Shown: positions 26,507 to 35,663 of the stretch, one piece after another
Numbering within the stretch: position 1 is the stretch's first letter
Layout of the letters: each line of letters starts with the position of its first letter
From: Carboxylicivirga longa
GTDB lineage: Bacteria > Bacteroidota > Bacteroidia > Bacteroidales > Marinilabiliaceae
Direction of reading: 5' to 3'
Assembly: GCF_050589825.1 (NCBI RefSeq)
Contig: NZ_JBNGOZ010000005.1
Coordinates: 1 to 64,000, forward strand
DNA length: 64,000 nt
Program-made: the position numbers and the translations under genes
The notes under the pieces: generated by a model
Told to the model about the DNA's origin: nothing
The model's database searches: none
The model's input: only the letters and a program-made list of their open reading frames with translations

Positions 26507-27772
26507 TTAACTCCTAACAATTGTTTGATCTCTGTCGGGTCCCACAGAAACAATCTTAATGGGTACCTCTAATTCCTTTTCCAGGTAAGCTATATAGTCT
26601 TTCAGCTCTTGTGGAAACTGATCTTCCGACTTAAGTCCTGTTAGGTCTTCTTTCCAGCCTTTCAACTCAGTATAAACGGGCTCCACATAATCGGTAAGCT
26701 CAAAGGGAAAAGCTTCGGTAACTGTGCCATCAGGCAGTTTGTAGGCTGTGGCTGCTTTAATTGTCTCAAAATTGCTAAGCACGTCGCCCTTGGTCATAAT
26801 TAATTGGGTTACACCATTAATCATTACCGCATATTTAAGTGCTACCAGGTCAATCCATCCACAACGGCGCGGACGTCCGGTTGTTGCGCCAAACTCATGA
26901 CCCGCTTTGCGAAGTGCTTCACCGCTTTCATCAAACAATTCGGTGGGGAAGGGACCGCTACCTACCCGTGTACAATAGGCTTTAAAGATACCATATACCT
27001 CGCCAATTTTATTGGGAGCTACGCCCATGCCTGTACAAGCACCGGCACAGATAGTATTGGATGAAGTAACATAGGGATAAGAGCCAAAGTCGATATCCAG
27101 CAGTGTGCCTTGTGCCCCTTCGGCCAGAATAGACTTGCCTGCCTTCATGTATTTGTTGATTTCGTGCTCGCTGTCAATCAGAATACACTTGCGTAATGCT
27201 TCGATGCCTTCGTCAAGACCCTTCTCGTAATCAGCTACGTTATACTCAAAGTCAAACATCTCCAGCATTTTGAGGTGTTTCTCCTTTAAGGCTGCGTATT
27301 TTTCTTCGAAGTTATGCAATATGTCGCCCACGCGCAGACCGTTACGTCCTGTTTTATCCATGTATGTGGGACCAATGCCTTTGAGTGTTGAACCAATCTT
27401 GGTTTTTCCTTTTGAGGCTTCTGAGGCAGCGTCCAGGATGCGGTGTGTGGGTAGAATCAGGTGTGCTTTTTTAGAGATGTAGAGGTTTTTACTAATGTCA
27501 AAACCTTTTTCTTTTAAGGAATCAATCTCTTCTTTGAAAGTGATGGGGTCAAGCACTACGCCATTGCCTACAATGTTTGCTTTGTCGCTGTGGAAAATTC
27601 CGGATGGAATATTGTGCAGGACGTGCTTGAAATTATCAAATTCTAGTGTATGACCAGCATTCGGACCTCCCTGAAAACGGGTGATGACATCGTATTTTGG
27701 TGTTAAAACATCAACAACTTTTCCTTTGCCTTCGTCCCCCCATTGGAGTCCTAGTAAAACATCAACCTTCAT
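26507..27772 (-). CDS. purA: Adenylosuccinate synthetase
   Basis: A 421-residue enzyme that joins IMP and aspartate with GTP hydrolysis in the first committed step to AMP. The start motif LLGLQWGDEGKGKVVD (GTP/Mg loop and catalytic Asp), GGPNAGH and the later STLKGIGPTYMDK, TGRPRRCGW and PDRDQTI segments are diagnostic. The frame stays open for 53 more codons upstream, but all family members begin at this MKVDVLLG-type start, so the ATG at 27772 is used. Length is normal. It follows the Fur-family gene on the same strand after 194 bases and a possible terminator. Confidence 0.96.
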   Translation of the reverse strand: MKVDVLLGLQWGDEGKGKVVDVLTPKYDVITRFQGGPNAGHTLEFDNFKHVLHNIPSGIFHSDKANIVGNGVVLDPITFKEEIDSLKEKGFDISKNLYISKKAHLILPTHRILDAASEASKGKTKIGSTLKGIGPTYMDKTGRNGLRVGDILHNFEEKYAALKEKHLKMLEMFDFEYNVADYEKGLDEGIEALRKCILIDSEHEINKYMKAGKSILAEGAQGTLLDIDFGSYPYVTSSNTICAGACTGMGVAPNKIGEVYGIFKAYCTRVGSGPFPTELFDESGEALRKAGHEFGATTGRPRRCGWIDLVALKYAVMINGVTQLIMTKGDVLSNFETIKAATAYKLPDGTVTEAFPFELTDYVEPVYTELKGWKEDLTGLKSEDQFPQELKDYIAYLEKELEVPIKIVSVGPDRDQTIVRS

Positions 27773-27819
27773 TCTCTTATCTTTTAAATTATGCTCAACG
27801 AGCCTGTTGTCTATAATGC

Positions 27820-27844
27820 AAAACCGGGTGTATAGCCGGGTTTT
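27820..27844 (-). terminator. Possible terminator of the Fur-family gene
   Basis: On the minus strand AAAACCCGG pairs with CCGGTTTT with one internal C-C mismatch and a seven-base loop. It may attenuate read-through from the Fur-family gene into purA. Confidence 0.5.
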
Positions 27845-27966
27845 AAGGGTGTTAAGTGGTGTGCTAAAAGGTCTTAACATGAAAAATCGGACTTCCAATT
27901 GCTCAGAATTCCGATCTGTAAAAATACACATTATACCTTTAAAAGCTATTGCAAAGTGTAATTTTT

Positions 27967-28440
27967 TTAGGAGAAGGTTTTTTCATCTGTTTCGCTCTCC
28001 TGACATTGGCTACACGTTCCATAAACATACAGTGAATGGTGCGACACATTAAATTTATGGAAGCTGGCTGCATTGTTTAGGACAGTTTGAATACCCGGGT
28101 CACAAAATTCGATGACAGTGCCGCAGCTCGTACATATCAGGTGGTCGTGTTGTTTCGACTCGAAGGCTTTTTCAAACTGGGCAATATTTTTGCCAAACTG
28201 ATGCTTGATAACCAATTTACAATCGAGCAGTAAATCAATGGTGTTGTAGAGAGTGGCCCTGCTTACCCGATAGTTTTTATTTTTCATGAAGATATAGAGT
28301 GACTCAATATCAAAATGCCCTTCACGGCTATAAATTTCATCTAAAATAGCATAGCGCTCCGGTGTCTTTCGGTGACCGTTGCGCTGCAGGTATTCCGTGA
28401 ATAACTGTTTTACCACATCTTTGGCTTCGACCTTATTCAT
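27967..28440 (-). CDS. Fur-family metal-dependent regulator
   Basis: A 157-residue protein with the Fur winged helix N-terminus (HRKTPERYAILDEIYS, YRVSRATLYNTIDLL) and the dimerisation domain with HDHLICTSCG and CSQC, the two CxxC zinc pairs. It could be a ferric-uptake, zinc or peroxide regulator; subclass cannot be set by eye. An ATG four codons upstream (28452) is an alternative start. It is divergent from the TetR/RND operon; the 310-base gap between them holds a repeated GATTAATC palindrome. Confidence 0.92.
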   Translation of the reverse strand: MNKVEAKDVVKQLFTEYLQRNGHRKTPERYAILDEIYSREGHFDIESLYIFMKNKNYRVSRATLYNTIDLLLDCKLVIKHQFGKNIAQFEKAFESKQHDHLICTSCGTVIEFCDPGIQTVLNNAASFHKFNVSHHSLYVYGTCSQCQESETDEKTFS

Positions 28441-28506
28441 ATGCAGTCTCAATTAAAATAGAGCCTAAAAGTAATTAAAATCGGGTGATTAAAAAATACT
28501 TGATCG

Positions 28507-28586
28507 GATTAATCGTCATTCAACTTCCTGGGTATCCAAAGTTAAGCGTAATAAATATATTGCTATTAATGCTTTAGGGATTAATC
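28507..28586. repeat. Twice-repeated palindrome GGATTAATCG between Fur and TetR genes
   Basis: The 10-base sequence GGATTAATCG occurs at 28506-28515 and 28578-28587, each centred on the palindrome GATTAATC, 72 bases apart (about seven helical turns). Position between two divergent regulator genes suggests paired operator sites, but no binding protein can be named. Confidence 0.4.
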
Positions 28587-28712
28587 GGCTTAAAAGGAAG
28601 AGGGATGTTGTAGGTTGGGACATCAAAAATGGGGATGGGGTGTGTCTAGGTAACTTATTCTTCTAAAAAAAAGTTAAAGATGAAAACTAGAAAACTTTAA
28701 ATGCATTTTAAG

Positions 28713-28743
28713 TTTTCTGGGTGATGCCGGTTTTATATATTTG
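28713..28743 (+). promoter_or_regulatory. Promoter of the TetR/RND efflux operon
   Basis: TTTT at 28713-28716, 19-base spacer, exact TATATTTG at 28736-28743. The predicted transcription start is at about 28750, at or one base before the ATG at 28751, so the transcript is leaderless. Confidence 0.6.
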
Positions 28744-28750
28744 TCGTGCC

Positions 28751-29359
28751 ATGGAAACAAGACGAAAAGAAATAATTCAGTGCGCTGCATCTTTGTTTCA
28801 TCAATATGGGATCAAGAGTGTAAGCATGGAAGATATTGCCAGAGAATTGGGCATGTCGAAGCGAACCTTATATCAATTTGTTAAGGATAAAATTGATGTA
28901 GTAGAAAGTGTTTTACAATATAATATTGAGTTATTCACCCAATTATTGGAAGTATTTCATAACGATGGGTTTAGTGCAATTGAGCAGTTTCATAAGTACA
29001 CCAAAGGTATCGATGCTCATTTTCCAAAGATTAACCCATCGATGCATTATGATTTGCGTAAGTTTTACCCTGCCTTATTGGCTAAGGCAGATAAAAAGGT
29101 GCAAGGCCTGATACATACTGCTAATGTTGCTAATCTTGAAAAAGGGAAAAAGGAGGGGTTTTACCGCTCAGATATTGATTCAGATGTTATTTCTAATCTA
29201 CAAATTGTGATTCAAAACTATTTATTTGACCCGTCCAACGATATGATTAAGGGTCCTGATATAGTTGATCGCTATCTAATAAATCAAATCTATAAATATC
29301 ATTTTCGGGGTATTTGCACACCCAAAGGGATTGAGGAGTTGAAACGCTTTTTTGAATAA
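28751..29359 (+). CDS. TetR-family repressor of the adjacent RND pump
   Basis: A 202-residue regulator with an N-terminal TetR helix-turn-helix (METRRKEIIQCAASLFHQYGI, VSMEDIARELGMSKRTLYQFV in two parts) and a C-terminal ligand domain. It stands first in the efflux operon, 47 bases before tolC, and is probably autoregulatory. The start at 28751 matches the predicted transcription start; ten upstream codons are untranslated. Ligand unknown. Confidence 0.88.
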   Translation: METRRKEIIQCAASLFHQYGIKSVSMEDIARELGMSKRTLYQFVKDKIDVVESVLQYNIELFTQLLEVFHNDGFSAIEQFHKYTKGIDAHFPKINPSMHYDLRKFYPALLAKADKKVQGLIHTANVANLEKGKKEGFYRSDIDSDVISNLQIVIQNYLFDPSNDMIKGPDIVDRYLINQIYKYHFRGICTPKGIEELKRFFE

Positions 29360-29406
29360 GCGTGCTTAATGAATATGTGTAACAGCTAATAAAAGAATAT
29401 AACATA

Positions 29407-30750
29407 ATGAGAATAAGATTGTGGATGTGCTCGGCATTATTGGCCGTGGGATTTAGTACCATAGCCGCTAATCATGGCGAAAGGCGATGGGTCGATGAGA
29501 GTATTGAGAACGATGAGAAAGAATCATATGTGCTGAGTTTGGAGGAGGCCAAAGACCTGGCTTTGACATACAATGTAACCCTGAAAAATGCAGGCTTATC
29601 CATTGATAAAGCCAACGCTGCCATGTGGGAGGCCATTGCTCAGGGCTTACCACAAGTTAACGCCACGGTTGACTACACTACTTTCTTTGGTGCTTCTAAT
29701 ACAATAGAAATGGCTCCTGGGGCAAGCACTACTATCGACTTTAATAACACGAGCAATTTAAATGCAACGGTTTCGCAGCTAATTTTTAGTGGCGCTTATA
29801 TTGTGGGCTTGCAAGCGGCAAAGCTGTATGAAGAAATGGTGGCTAAAACTGCCGAAAAATCGGAGTTGGATGTGAAGCAGCAGGTGGCCAATGCCTATTA
29901 TGCCATTCTATTGGCTGAAAAGACAAAAGATATTCTGGAGCAAAACCTCGAGAATGTAATGGAGATTCGCAGTAAGACAGAAATGATGTACAAGACGGGG
30001 GTGGCCGAATCAACCGATGTAGATCAGCTATCCATTCAGGTAACCATGCTGGAAAGCTCTCTTCGAACAACGGCCCGAAACACTTCACTTGCCTATGATA
30101 TATTAAAATTGCAAATGGGTATTACGCCCAATGCCAAGGTGGAATTAACCCAAAGTATTGATGATTTTTTTGAGCCTGAAAGTTTCTATTCATCGTTGCT
30201 ACGCGCATTTAATGTAGAGGAGCATGTTGATTATCAGTTGGCAGATCAGCAGGTTGAAGTGTCGGATAAGCAAGTGAAGCTTGCCAAAATGGAATACCTA
30301 CCTACTATAGGTGCGGCCTATAACCACCTGGAACAAATACTGGCACCAAAGTTCAATATGAATCCTAAGAATACGCTCACCTTCAATATGAATATCCCAA
30401 TTTTCTCATCGGGACAGCGTAAGGCCAAGGTTAAGCAGGCAAAAATTGATTTGGAAACTGCCGAAAATAATATGCAGCAGTTAAACGATGCTTTATTAGC
30501 TAAAGACCGCACCATTAAAACGAACCTGAAAACAGCCCTTGATCAGTATGATGCTCAAATGAAGAATGTGGAAGTGGCCAAGCGTGTATTTAATAATATT
30601 GACCGCAAATATGAAGCGGGCATGGTATCGAGCTTAGATTTAACAACGGCCAACACCAACTATTTAAATGCCGAATCCAGTTATATACAGGCAATGCTTG
30701 ACGTGTTAGAGGCCTTTGTTGAGTTGGAGCGATTTTATAACAACATCTAA
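29407..30750 (+). CDS. TolC-family outer-membrane efflux channel
   Basis: A 447-residue exported protein: signal peptide (residues 1-20), then two outer-membrane-efflux repeats, each with long helical coiled coil (for example EEMVAKTAEKSELDVKQQVANAYYAI and the matching second half after 240). It forms the trimeric exit duct for the RND pump. The order TetR-TolC-adaptor-RND is common in Bacteroidota. Confidence 0.92.
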   Translation: MRIRLWMCSALLAVGFSTIAANHGERRWVDESIENDEKESYVLSLEEAKDLALTYNVTLKNAGLSIDKANAAMWEAIAQGLPQVNATVDYTTFFGASNTIEMAPGASTTIDFNNTSNLNATVSQLIFSGAYIVGLQAAKLYEEMVAKTAEKSELDVKQQVANAYYAILLAEKTKDILEQNLENVMEIRSKTEMMYKTGVAESTDVDQLSIQVTMLESSLRTTARNTSLAYDILKLQMGITPNAKVELTQSIDDFFEPESFYSSLLRAFNVEEHVDYQLADQQVEVSDKQVKLAKMEYLPTIGAAYNHLEQILAPKFNMNPKNTLTFNMNIPIFSSGQRKAKVKQAKIDLETAENNMQQLNDALLAKDRTIKTNLKTALDQYDAQMKNVEVAKRVFNNIDRKYEAGMVSSLDLTTANTNYLNAESSYIQAMLDVLEAFVELERFYNNI

Positions 30751-30777
30751 TTATTAAAACAATAACATTAGAATATA

Positions 30778-31809
30778 ATGAGAAAGATTTTGCTTTTAGG
30801 AGTTACTTCATTGCTCATCGCGTCTTGCGGTACAAAAGAGCAGACTGCCGATACAGGCGCTGCAGTGATGAAAAAACCAATTAAGACAACACCTGTTGTG
30901 CGGAAAACCATTGAGGTTGAAGAAAATTATACCGCAACCATTAACGCTTATGATAAGGTATATCTGGCGCCCAATACTCCGGGTCGTATCAAAGATATTA
31001 AAGTGGAGGTGAATGATTACGTGCGCAAGGGTCAGCGTGTGATTGATATGGATGATACGCAGCTCGTTCAGCAGGAAGTTAATTTTGCCAATATTACAAA
31101 GGAAATGGCTCGCATGGATACCCTTATTAAGTATGGCTCCATTTCTCAACAGGTTTATGACCAAACAAAGGCTACTTATGATGCCGCCAAAGCCAGCCTT
31201 AATAACCTGCGCGAAAATACCGTGCTTAATGCTCCCTTTTCAGGGATTGTTACGGGTCGCTATTACGACGACAACGAGATCTACAGCGGTTCTCCTATTG
31301 CAAATGGTAAGGCGGCAGTTGTGACGATTGAATCTATCGACCGCTTAAAAGTTGAAATAAATATGTCTGAACGCTTTTTTCCGGTTGTAAAAAGAGGATT
31401 GAAAACGACCTTATCAACTGATATTTATCCCAACGAACAATTTCAGGGTGAAGTATCATTGGTTTATCCCACCATCGACCCGGCTACAAGAACTTTTACG
31501 GTGGAGATTACCATCCCCAATGATGAAGGTAAGTTGCGGCCTGGTATGTTCTCAAAAGTGGATGTGAAGCTGGGCGAAAAAGAAACCATAGTAGTACCTG
31601 CCTCAACCGTAATGATACTTGATGGCACCAATCAGCGCTATGTATTTGTGGAGAAAAACGGAACTGCAAAATTTGTGAAGGTAGATGTTGGAGCCCGTTT
31701 TGATGATCGCCTGGAAATACTATCAGATGAGATCAATGAAGGAGACAATCTGGTGGTGGCCGGGCAGGTTAACCTTAATGATGGAGATCTGGTTGAAGTT
31801 AAAAGCTAA
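30778..31809 (+). CDS. RND periplasmic adaptor (membrane-fusion) lipoprotein
   Basis: A 343-residue lipoprotein (lipobox IASC, Cys17) with the HlyD/AcrA adaptor order: beta strand VYLAPNTPGRIKDIKVEVNDYVRKGQ (half lipoyl), a short helical hairpin about residues 95-140, lipoyl NAPFSGIV, a beta-barrel and membrane-proximal domain (RPGMFSKVDVKLG). The helical hairpin is short, as in adaptors of small RND systems. It bridges pump and TolC. Confidence 0.92.
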   Translation: MRKILLLGVTSLLIASCGTKEQTADTGAAVMKKPIKTTPVVRKTIEVEENYTATINAYDKVYLAPNTPGRIKDIKVEVNDYVRKGQRVIDMDDTQLVQQEVNFANITKEMARMDTLIKYGSISQQVYDQTKATYDAAKASLNNLRENTVLNAPFSGIVTGRYYDDNEIYSGSPIANGKAAVVTIESIDRLKVEINMSERFFPVVKRGLKTTLSTDIYPNEQFQGEVSLVYPTIDPATRTFTVEITIPNDEGKLRPGMFSKVDVKLGEKETIVVPASTVMILDGTNQRYVFVEKNGTAKFVKVDVGARFDDRLEILSDEINEGDNLVVAGQVNLNDGDLVEVKS

Positions 31810-32045
31810 ATGGGCACAGCTTTTCTAATTTAAATTAATAAAGGCAGCGGGCAGTAAAATACGCGTATGTCAAACTTCTACTTAGGTTGCTAGCTCTATT
31901 TGAGCCATTGGCCAAATCGGTGCAAAGAGATTTACAAAAATGGCTTTTTGATTCAAATACCAAAGGCCAGTGTTTCTTTTTGTGCCAAAGAAGGTGGATA
32001 TCGCCATCTACTTACTGTTCTGCCTGTTCATAAAAAAATCAAACT
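31810..32045. other. Unusually long gap inside the RND operon
   Basis: 236 bases between adaptor and pump genes in an otherwise tightly spaced operon. It holds a small hairpin at 31898-31917 (ATTTG and GCC pairing with GGC and CAAAT, one bulged A). A 60-codon frame at 31900-32082 has no convincing start context or homology. It may be an attenuation or processing site, or decayed coding sequence. Confidence 0.4.
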
Positions 32046-35000
32046 ATGTCAATATATAGTGCTGCGGTTAAGAAGCCGGTAACGACAGTCATGATATTTG
32101 TGGCCGTTATTTTATTCGGGTTCTATTCGCTAAAATATCTTCCAATTGATATGTATCCCGAAGTGGATCCACCTTACGTAACCATAATGACGGTTTACGC
32201 AGGGGCTAACGCAGAAGAAATAGAAACCAACGTAACCAAGACCATTGAAGATGGCCTGAACTCAGTGGATGATCTGGAAGAGATATCATCAGTGTCAAGA
32301 GATAATATGTCGATTGTAACGCTGGAGTTTAGTTGGGAGATTGATATTACCGAAGCCATGAATAATGTGCGCGATGCACTGGATCCGGTAAAAGATCAGC
32401 TGCCCGATGGTGCGGATACCCCATTGCTTTTCCGAATGTCAACCAGTATGATGCCGGTGCTCTTCTATGCCGTAAGTGCTGATGAGAGCTTTAGCGGGCT
32501 CGAAAAGATAATGGATGAAAAGCTTATCAATACGCTTAACCGGGTAGATGGTATTGGTAGTGTGAGTGTGCTGGGAGCCCCGGGGCGCCGCATTTATGTG
32601 GATTGCGATCCGCAAAAGTTAGAAGCTTACGGCCTGTCAACCGCTCAAATTGGACAAGTCATTGCTGCTGAAAACCTTAACATGCCTTCGGGGCATATTA
32701 AAATGGGTAACTTTGATTATCAGCTGCGCATCGAGGGTGAATTTAGAAATTCTGACATTATCGAAAACCTGGTTGTGAGCCGCGTTAATGGTAAAACAAT
32801 CAAAATTAAGGATGTTGCAGTTGTTAATGACAAAGGGCGCGAAGTGGAAATGATTAACCGCTTTAAAGGCAGCGATGGCATGCGCTTAATGGTTATGAAG
32901 CAGTCGGGCGCCAACACGGTTGCAGTTGGTAGCGAGGTAAAGCGCGTGATTGAAGCAACCGCTGGCGACTTGCCTGCTGATGTTAAATTTCACTTGCTAT
33001 ATGACTCTTCCAATGATATTCAGAAATCTATCAACAACCTGTCGCAAACATTTATGTTTGCCTTGATATTTGTTGTGATGGTGGTGCTGTTGTTTTTAGG
33101 AAGATGGAGGGCCACCTTTATTATTGCCTTAACCATTCCCATATCGCTAATTGTGGCATTTATCTACCTTTATGTTTCGGGAGGATCGATTAACGTTATT
33201 TCTCTGTCGTCGCTTTCTATCGCCATTGGTATGGTGGTGGACGATGCCATTGTTGTGCTTGAAAATATTATTAAGCACATTGAGCGGGGTAGCTCGCCCC
33301 GCGAAGCGGCTATTTATGCTACTAAAGAAGTATGGTTATCGGTTATAGCAACTACCCTTGTTGTGGTAGCTGTATTTTTCCCCTTAACATTAGTCGGCGG
33401 TCAGCCAGGTGTACTCTTTAAGCAACTGGGCTGGATTGTTACAATAACCGTTGTTACATCCACTTTGGCAGCGGTAACGCTAACACCTATGCTGAGTGCA
33501 AAAATGCTTAGGCTGAGAGAAAAAGTTAACGGTAAAACATCATGGTACGATCGTAGCATTATACCGGTATTGGATAAAATTGATGAGCTGTACGGAAGGG
33601 TTGTGCGTTGGAGTATTTACCATAAAAAAGTCATTATTCCTTCTATGCTGCTCGTATTTATTGGAACAATGGTATTGGCTCGCTTTGTGAAGTTTGAAAA
33701 TATGCCTGAGCAGGATCTGGGTATGATGACGATTAATTTCGAATGCCAAACCGGTACGCGGGTTGAAAAAACAAATGAAGTAGCCGAGCAGGTAGAGTCA
33801 TATATTCTTAGTGAAATGGATGATGAGTTGAAGATGACTTTTATCTCATCCGGTTCTGATGAAGATGGGGGAATATCAGCCATTTTCGGCGCATCGGGAA
33901 GTCACGTTGTGGAAATGCGTGTTAAACTGGTCGATTTGGCAGAACGAGAGCGATCGATATGGGAGCTGGCCGACCTGATTCGTTCAAAGATGGCATCGAT
34001 GCCTGAAATTGTAAGTTACAATGTTTCCACCCAATCGCAGGGTATGGGTGCTTCCAATACGGTGGATGTAGAAATCTATGGTTACGATTTTCAGACCACC
34101 ACTACTTTTGCCAATCAGATTGCCGAACGCCTGAAAACACTCGAAGGTGCTGAGGATATCTCCATTTCGCGTGAGCGGGAAAAGCCACAGTTACAAGTCG
34201 TATTTGATCAGGATAAACTGGCCGAATATGGGCTGACAACTGCCTCGGCCTCCACGGCTGTGAACTATGCCATTCGCGGTCTTACCGCTTCAAAGTTTAG
34301 AGAAGAGGGTGAAGAATACGACATAGTAGTGAGGTATAACGATGCCAGCAGAACTTCTATTGCCGATATTGAGAATATTAGCATACAAAGCCCATTAACA
34401 GGCCGCCTGATTAAGCTTACTGAAATAGGGCATGTAGAAGAATATTGGGCCACGCCAACTATTGAGCGAAAAACGCGTCAGCGCATTGTAACGGTGTCAG
34501 CAGCACCTGCCAAGGGCAAAGTGCTATCAGATGTGGCCGCTGCGGTAACAGCTGAGTTAAAAGTTATTGAAATACCCAATAACGTATCGATTGAAATTGG
34601 GGGTGCTTACAAAGACATGCAGGAGAACAACGCCGATTTGGGCTTGTTATTCCTTATTATTGTGATGCTGGTATTTGTGGTGATGGCTTCACAGTTCGAG
34701 TCTTTGGCCATGCCCTTAATTATTATGACATCCATTATTTTCTCCTTCTCAGGCGTAATTATCGCCTTACTGCTGACCAATACCACAGCATCCATGGTTG
34801 CTATTTTAGGAGCGATCCTATTGGTGGGTATTGTGGTGAAAAATGGTATTGTAATGATCGACTTTATCAATTTGCTGCGCGAAAGGGGTATCGAGTTGCA
34901 CGAGGCTGTGGTAACGGCTTGTAAGAGCCGCTTGCGCCCCATTTTAATGACTGCTATGACCACGGTGCTGGGTATGTTACCAATGGCATTGAGCGTGGGC

Positions 35001-35171
35001 GAAGGCTCTGAGATGTGGGCACCGATGGGTATTACCGTAATTGGCGGCTTGCTGTTTTCAACGATTATTACGCTCATTATTATTCCGTCGGTTTATGTCT
35101 TAATGGCAGTGAAGGGCAGTAGGAATAAAAAAGCACAGGTTTATAAAAAATTCAAATTCCTGGATAAGTAA
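32046..35171 (+). CDS. RND efflux pump (AcrB/HAE1 type)
   Basis: A 1041-residue inner-membrane pump with 12 predicted membrane segments and two large periplasmic loops. The proton-relay residues are present: Asp399 and Asp400 in MVVDDAIVVLEN and Lys932 in VVKNGIVMIDF. The loop sequences (PEVDPPYVTI) are of the hydrophobe/amphiphile efflux type. It should export drugs, bile acids or similar compounds as a trimer with the adaptor and TolC partners. Confidence 0.95.
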   Translation: MSIYSAAVKKPVTTVMIFVAVILFGFYSLKYLPIDMYPEVDPPYVTIMTVYAGANAEEIETNVTKTIEDGLNSVDDLEEISSVSRDNMSIVTLEFSWEIDITEAMNNVRDALDPVKDQLPDGADTPLLFRMSTSMMPVLFYAVSADESFSGLEKIMDEKLINTLNRVDGIGSVSVLGAPGRRIYVDCDPQKLEAYGLSTAQIGQVIAAENLNMPSGHIKMGNFDYQLRIEGEFRNSDIIENLVVSRVNGKTIKIKDVAVVNDKGREVEMINRFKGSDGMRLMVMKQSGANTVAVGSEVKRVIEATAGDLPADVKFHLLYDSSNDIQKSINNLSQTFMFALIFVVMVVLLFLGRWRATFIIALTIPISLIVAFIYLYVSGGSINVISLSSLSIAIGMVVDDAIVVLENIIKHIERGSSPREAAIYATKEVWLSVIATTLVVVAVFFPLTLVGGQPGVLFKQLGWIVTITVVTSTLAAVTLTPMLSAKMLRLREKVNGKTSWYDRSIIPVLDKIDELYGRVVRWSIYHKKVIIPSMLLVFIGTMVLARFVKFENMPEQDLGMMTINFECQTGTRVEKTNEVAEQVESYILSEMDDELKMTFISSGSDEDGGISAIFGASGSHVVEMRVKLVDLAERERSIWELADLIRSKMASMPEIVSYNVSTQSQGMGASNTVDVEIYGYDFQTTTTFANQIAERLKTLEGAEDISISREREKPQLQVVFDQDKLAEYGLTTASASTAVNYAIRGLTASKFREEGEEYDIVVRYNDASRTSIADIENISIQSPLTGRLIKLTEIGHVEEYWATPTIERKTRQRIVTVSAAPAKGKVLSDVAAAVTAELKVIEIPNNVSIEIGGAYKDMQENNADLGLLFLIIVMLVFVVMASQFESLAMPLIIMTSIIFSFSGVIIALLLTNTTASMVAILGAILLVGIVVKNGIVMIDFINLLRERGIELHEAVVTACKSRLRPILMTAMTTVLGMLPMALSVGEGSEMWAPMGITVIGGLLFSTIITLIIIPSVYVLMAVKGSRNKKAQVYKKFKFLDK

Positions 35172-35184
35172 AATTAGTGAGCTG

Positions 35185-35208
35185 ATTGCAAGCCTCCGGG
35201 CTTGCAAT
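35185..35208 (+). terminator. Stable UNCG-loop hairpin between RND pump and P-II-like genes
   Basis: A perfect 10-bp stem (ATTGCAAGCC with GGCTTGCAAT) closed by C(UCCG)G, a UNCG tetraloop. No T-run follows, so it may be an RNA-processing or partial-termination element setting the ratio between the pump and the small protein. Confidence 0.55.
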
Positions 35209-35253
35209 GGCTGGCTGATAGGTTTAATGGTACACCGTTAAAAGAGATTTACA

Positions 35254-35547
35254 ATGAAATCAGTTTTTATAGTATATAATCAGGCAAATACCGAACGTGT
35301 AGAGTATATGCTGGATCACCTGCAGATAAGAGGTTTTACCATGTGGGATGAGGTGAAAGGACGCGGTAGCAACAGTGGAGAGCCGCGCATGGGAACACAT
35401 ACCTGGCCAGAAATGAACTCGGCTGTGATGGCCATTGTTGAAGATAGCAAAGTTGAAGTACTGTTAGATGCCGTTAAAAAGCTTGATAATATCAACCACG
35501 AAGTGGGTGTGAAAGCTTTTGTATGGGATATTCTTCAAATGGTATAA
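35254..35547 (+). CDS. P-II-like, PG0541-type transporter-associated protein
   Basis: A 97-residue soluble protein with a P-II-like alpha/beta fold: an N-terminal strand (KSVFIVYNQANTERVEYMLD), the GFTMWDEVKGRGSNSGEPRMGTHTW central loop and a C-terminal strand-helix (EVGVKAFVWDIL). It matches the family known in Bacteroidota as PG0541 transporter-associated proteins, found next to RND pumps. P-II proteins bind nucleotides and control transporters, so a regulatory link to the pump is plausible but untested here. It is the last gene of the efflux operon and ends before a strong terminator. Confidence 0.8.
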   Translation: MKSVFIVYNQANTERVEYMLDHLQIRGFTMWDEVKGRGSNSGEPRMGTHTWPEMNSAVMAIVEDSKVEVLLDAVKKLDNINHEVGVKAFVWDILQMV

Positions 35548-35601
35548 CAGGGACTTAATACCCTTGCTTTATCTTTAAAGGTATGATCAATAGATAGATA
35601 T

Positions 35602-35646
35602 AAATACAAAGATCCCGTTTTTTCGGGATCTTTGTATTTTTTTTAT
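35602..35646. terminator. Bidirectional terminator between efflux operon and rel gene
   Basis: Perfect 16-bp stem (35602-35617 with 35624-35639) with a six-T loop, followed by a T-run on the plus strand; A residues on the left give a T-run on the minus strand too. Confidence 0.88.
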
Positions 35647-35663
35647 TTAAACTAAGCGTAATT

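Noticed and set aside
27773..27931. 53-codon N-terminal extension of PurA
   Set aside because: All family members begin at the MKVDVLLG-type start; the extension has no similarity and overlaps the possible Fur terminator.
31900..32082. 60-codon frame in the efflux operon gap
   Set aside because: No convincing start signal, overlaps the RND start region, no homology.
34607..35077. 156-codon minus-strand frame opposite the RND pump
   Set aside because: Antisense of conserved membrane segments; not plausible as a gene.
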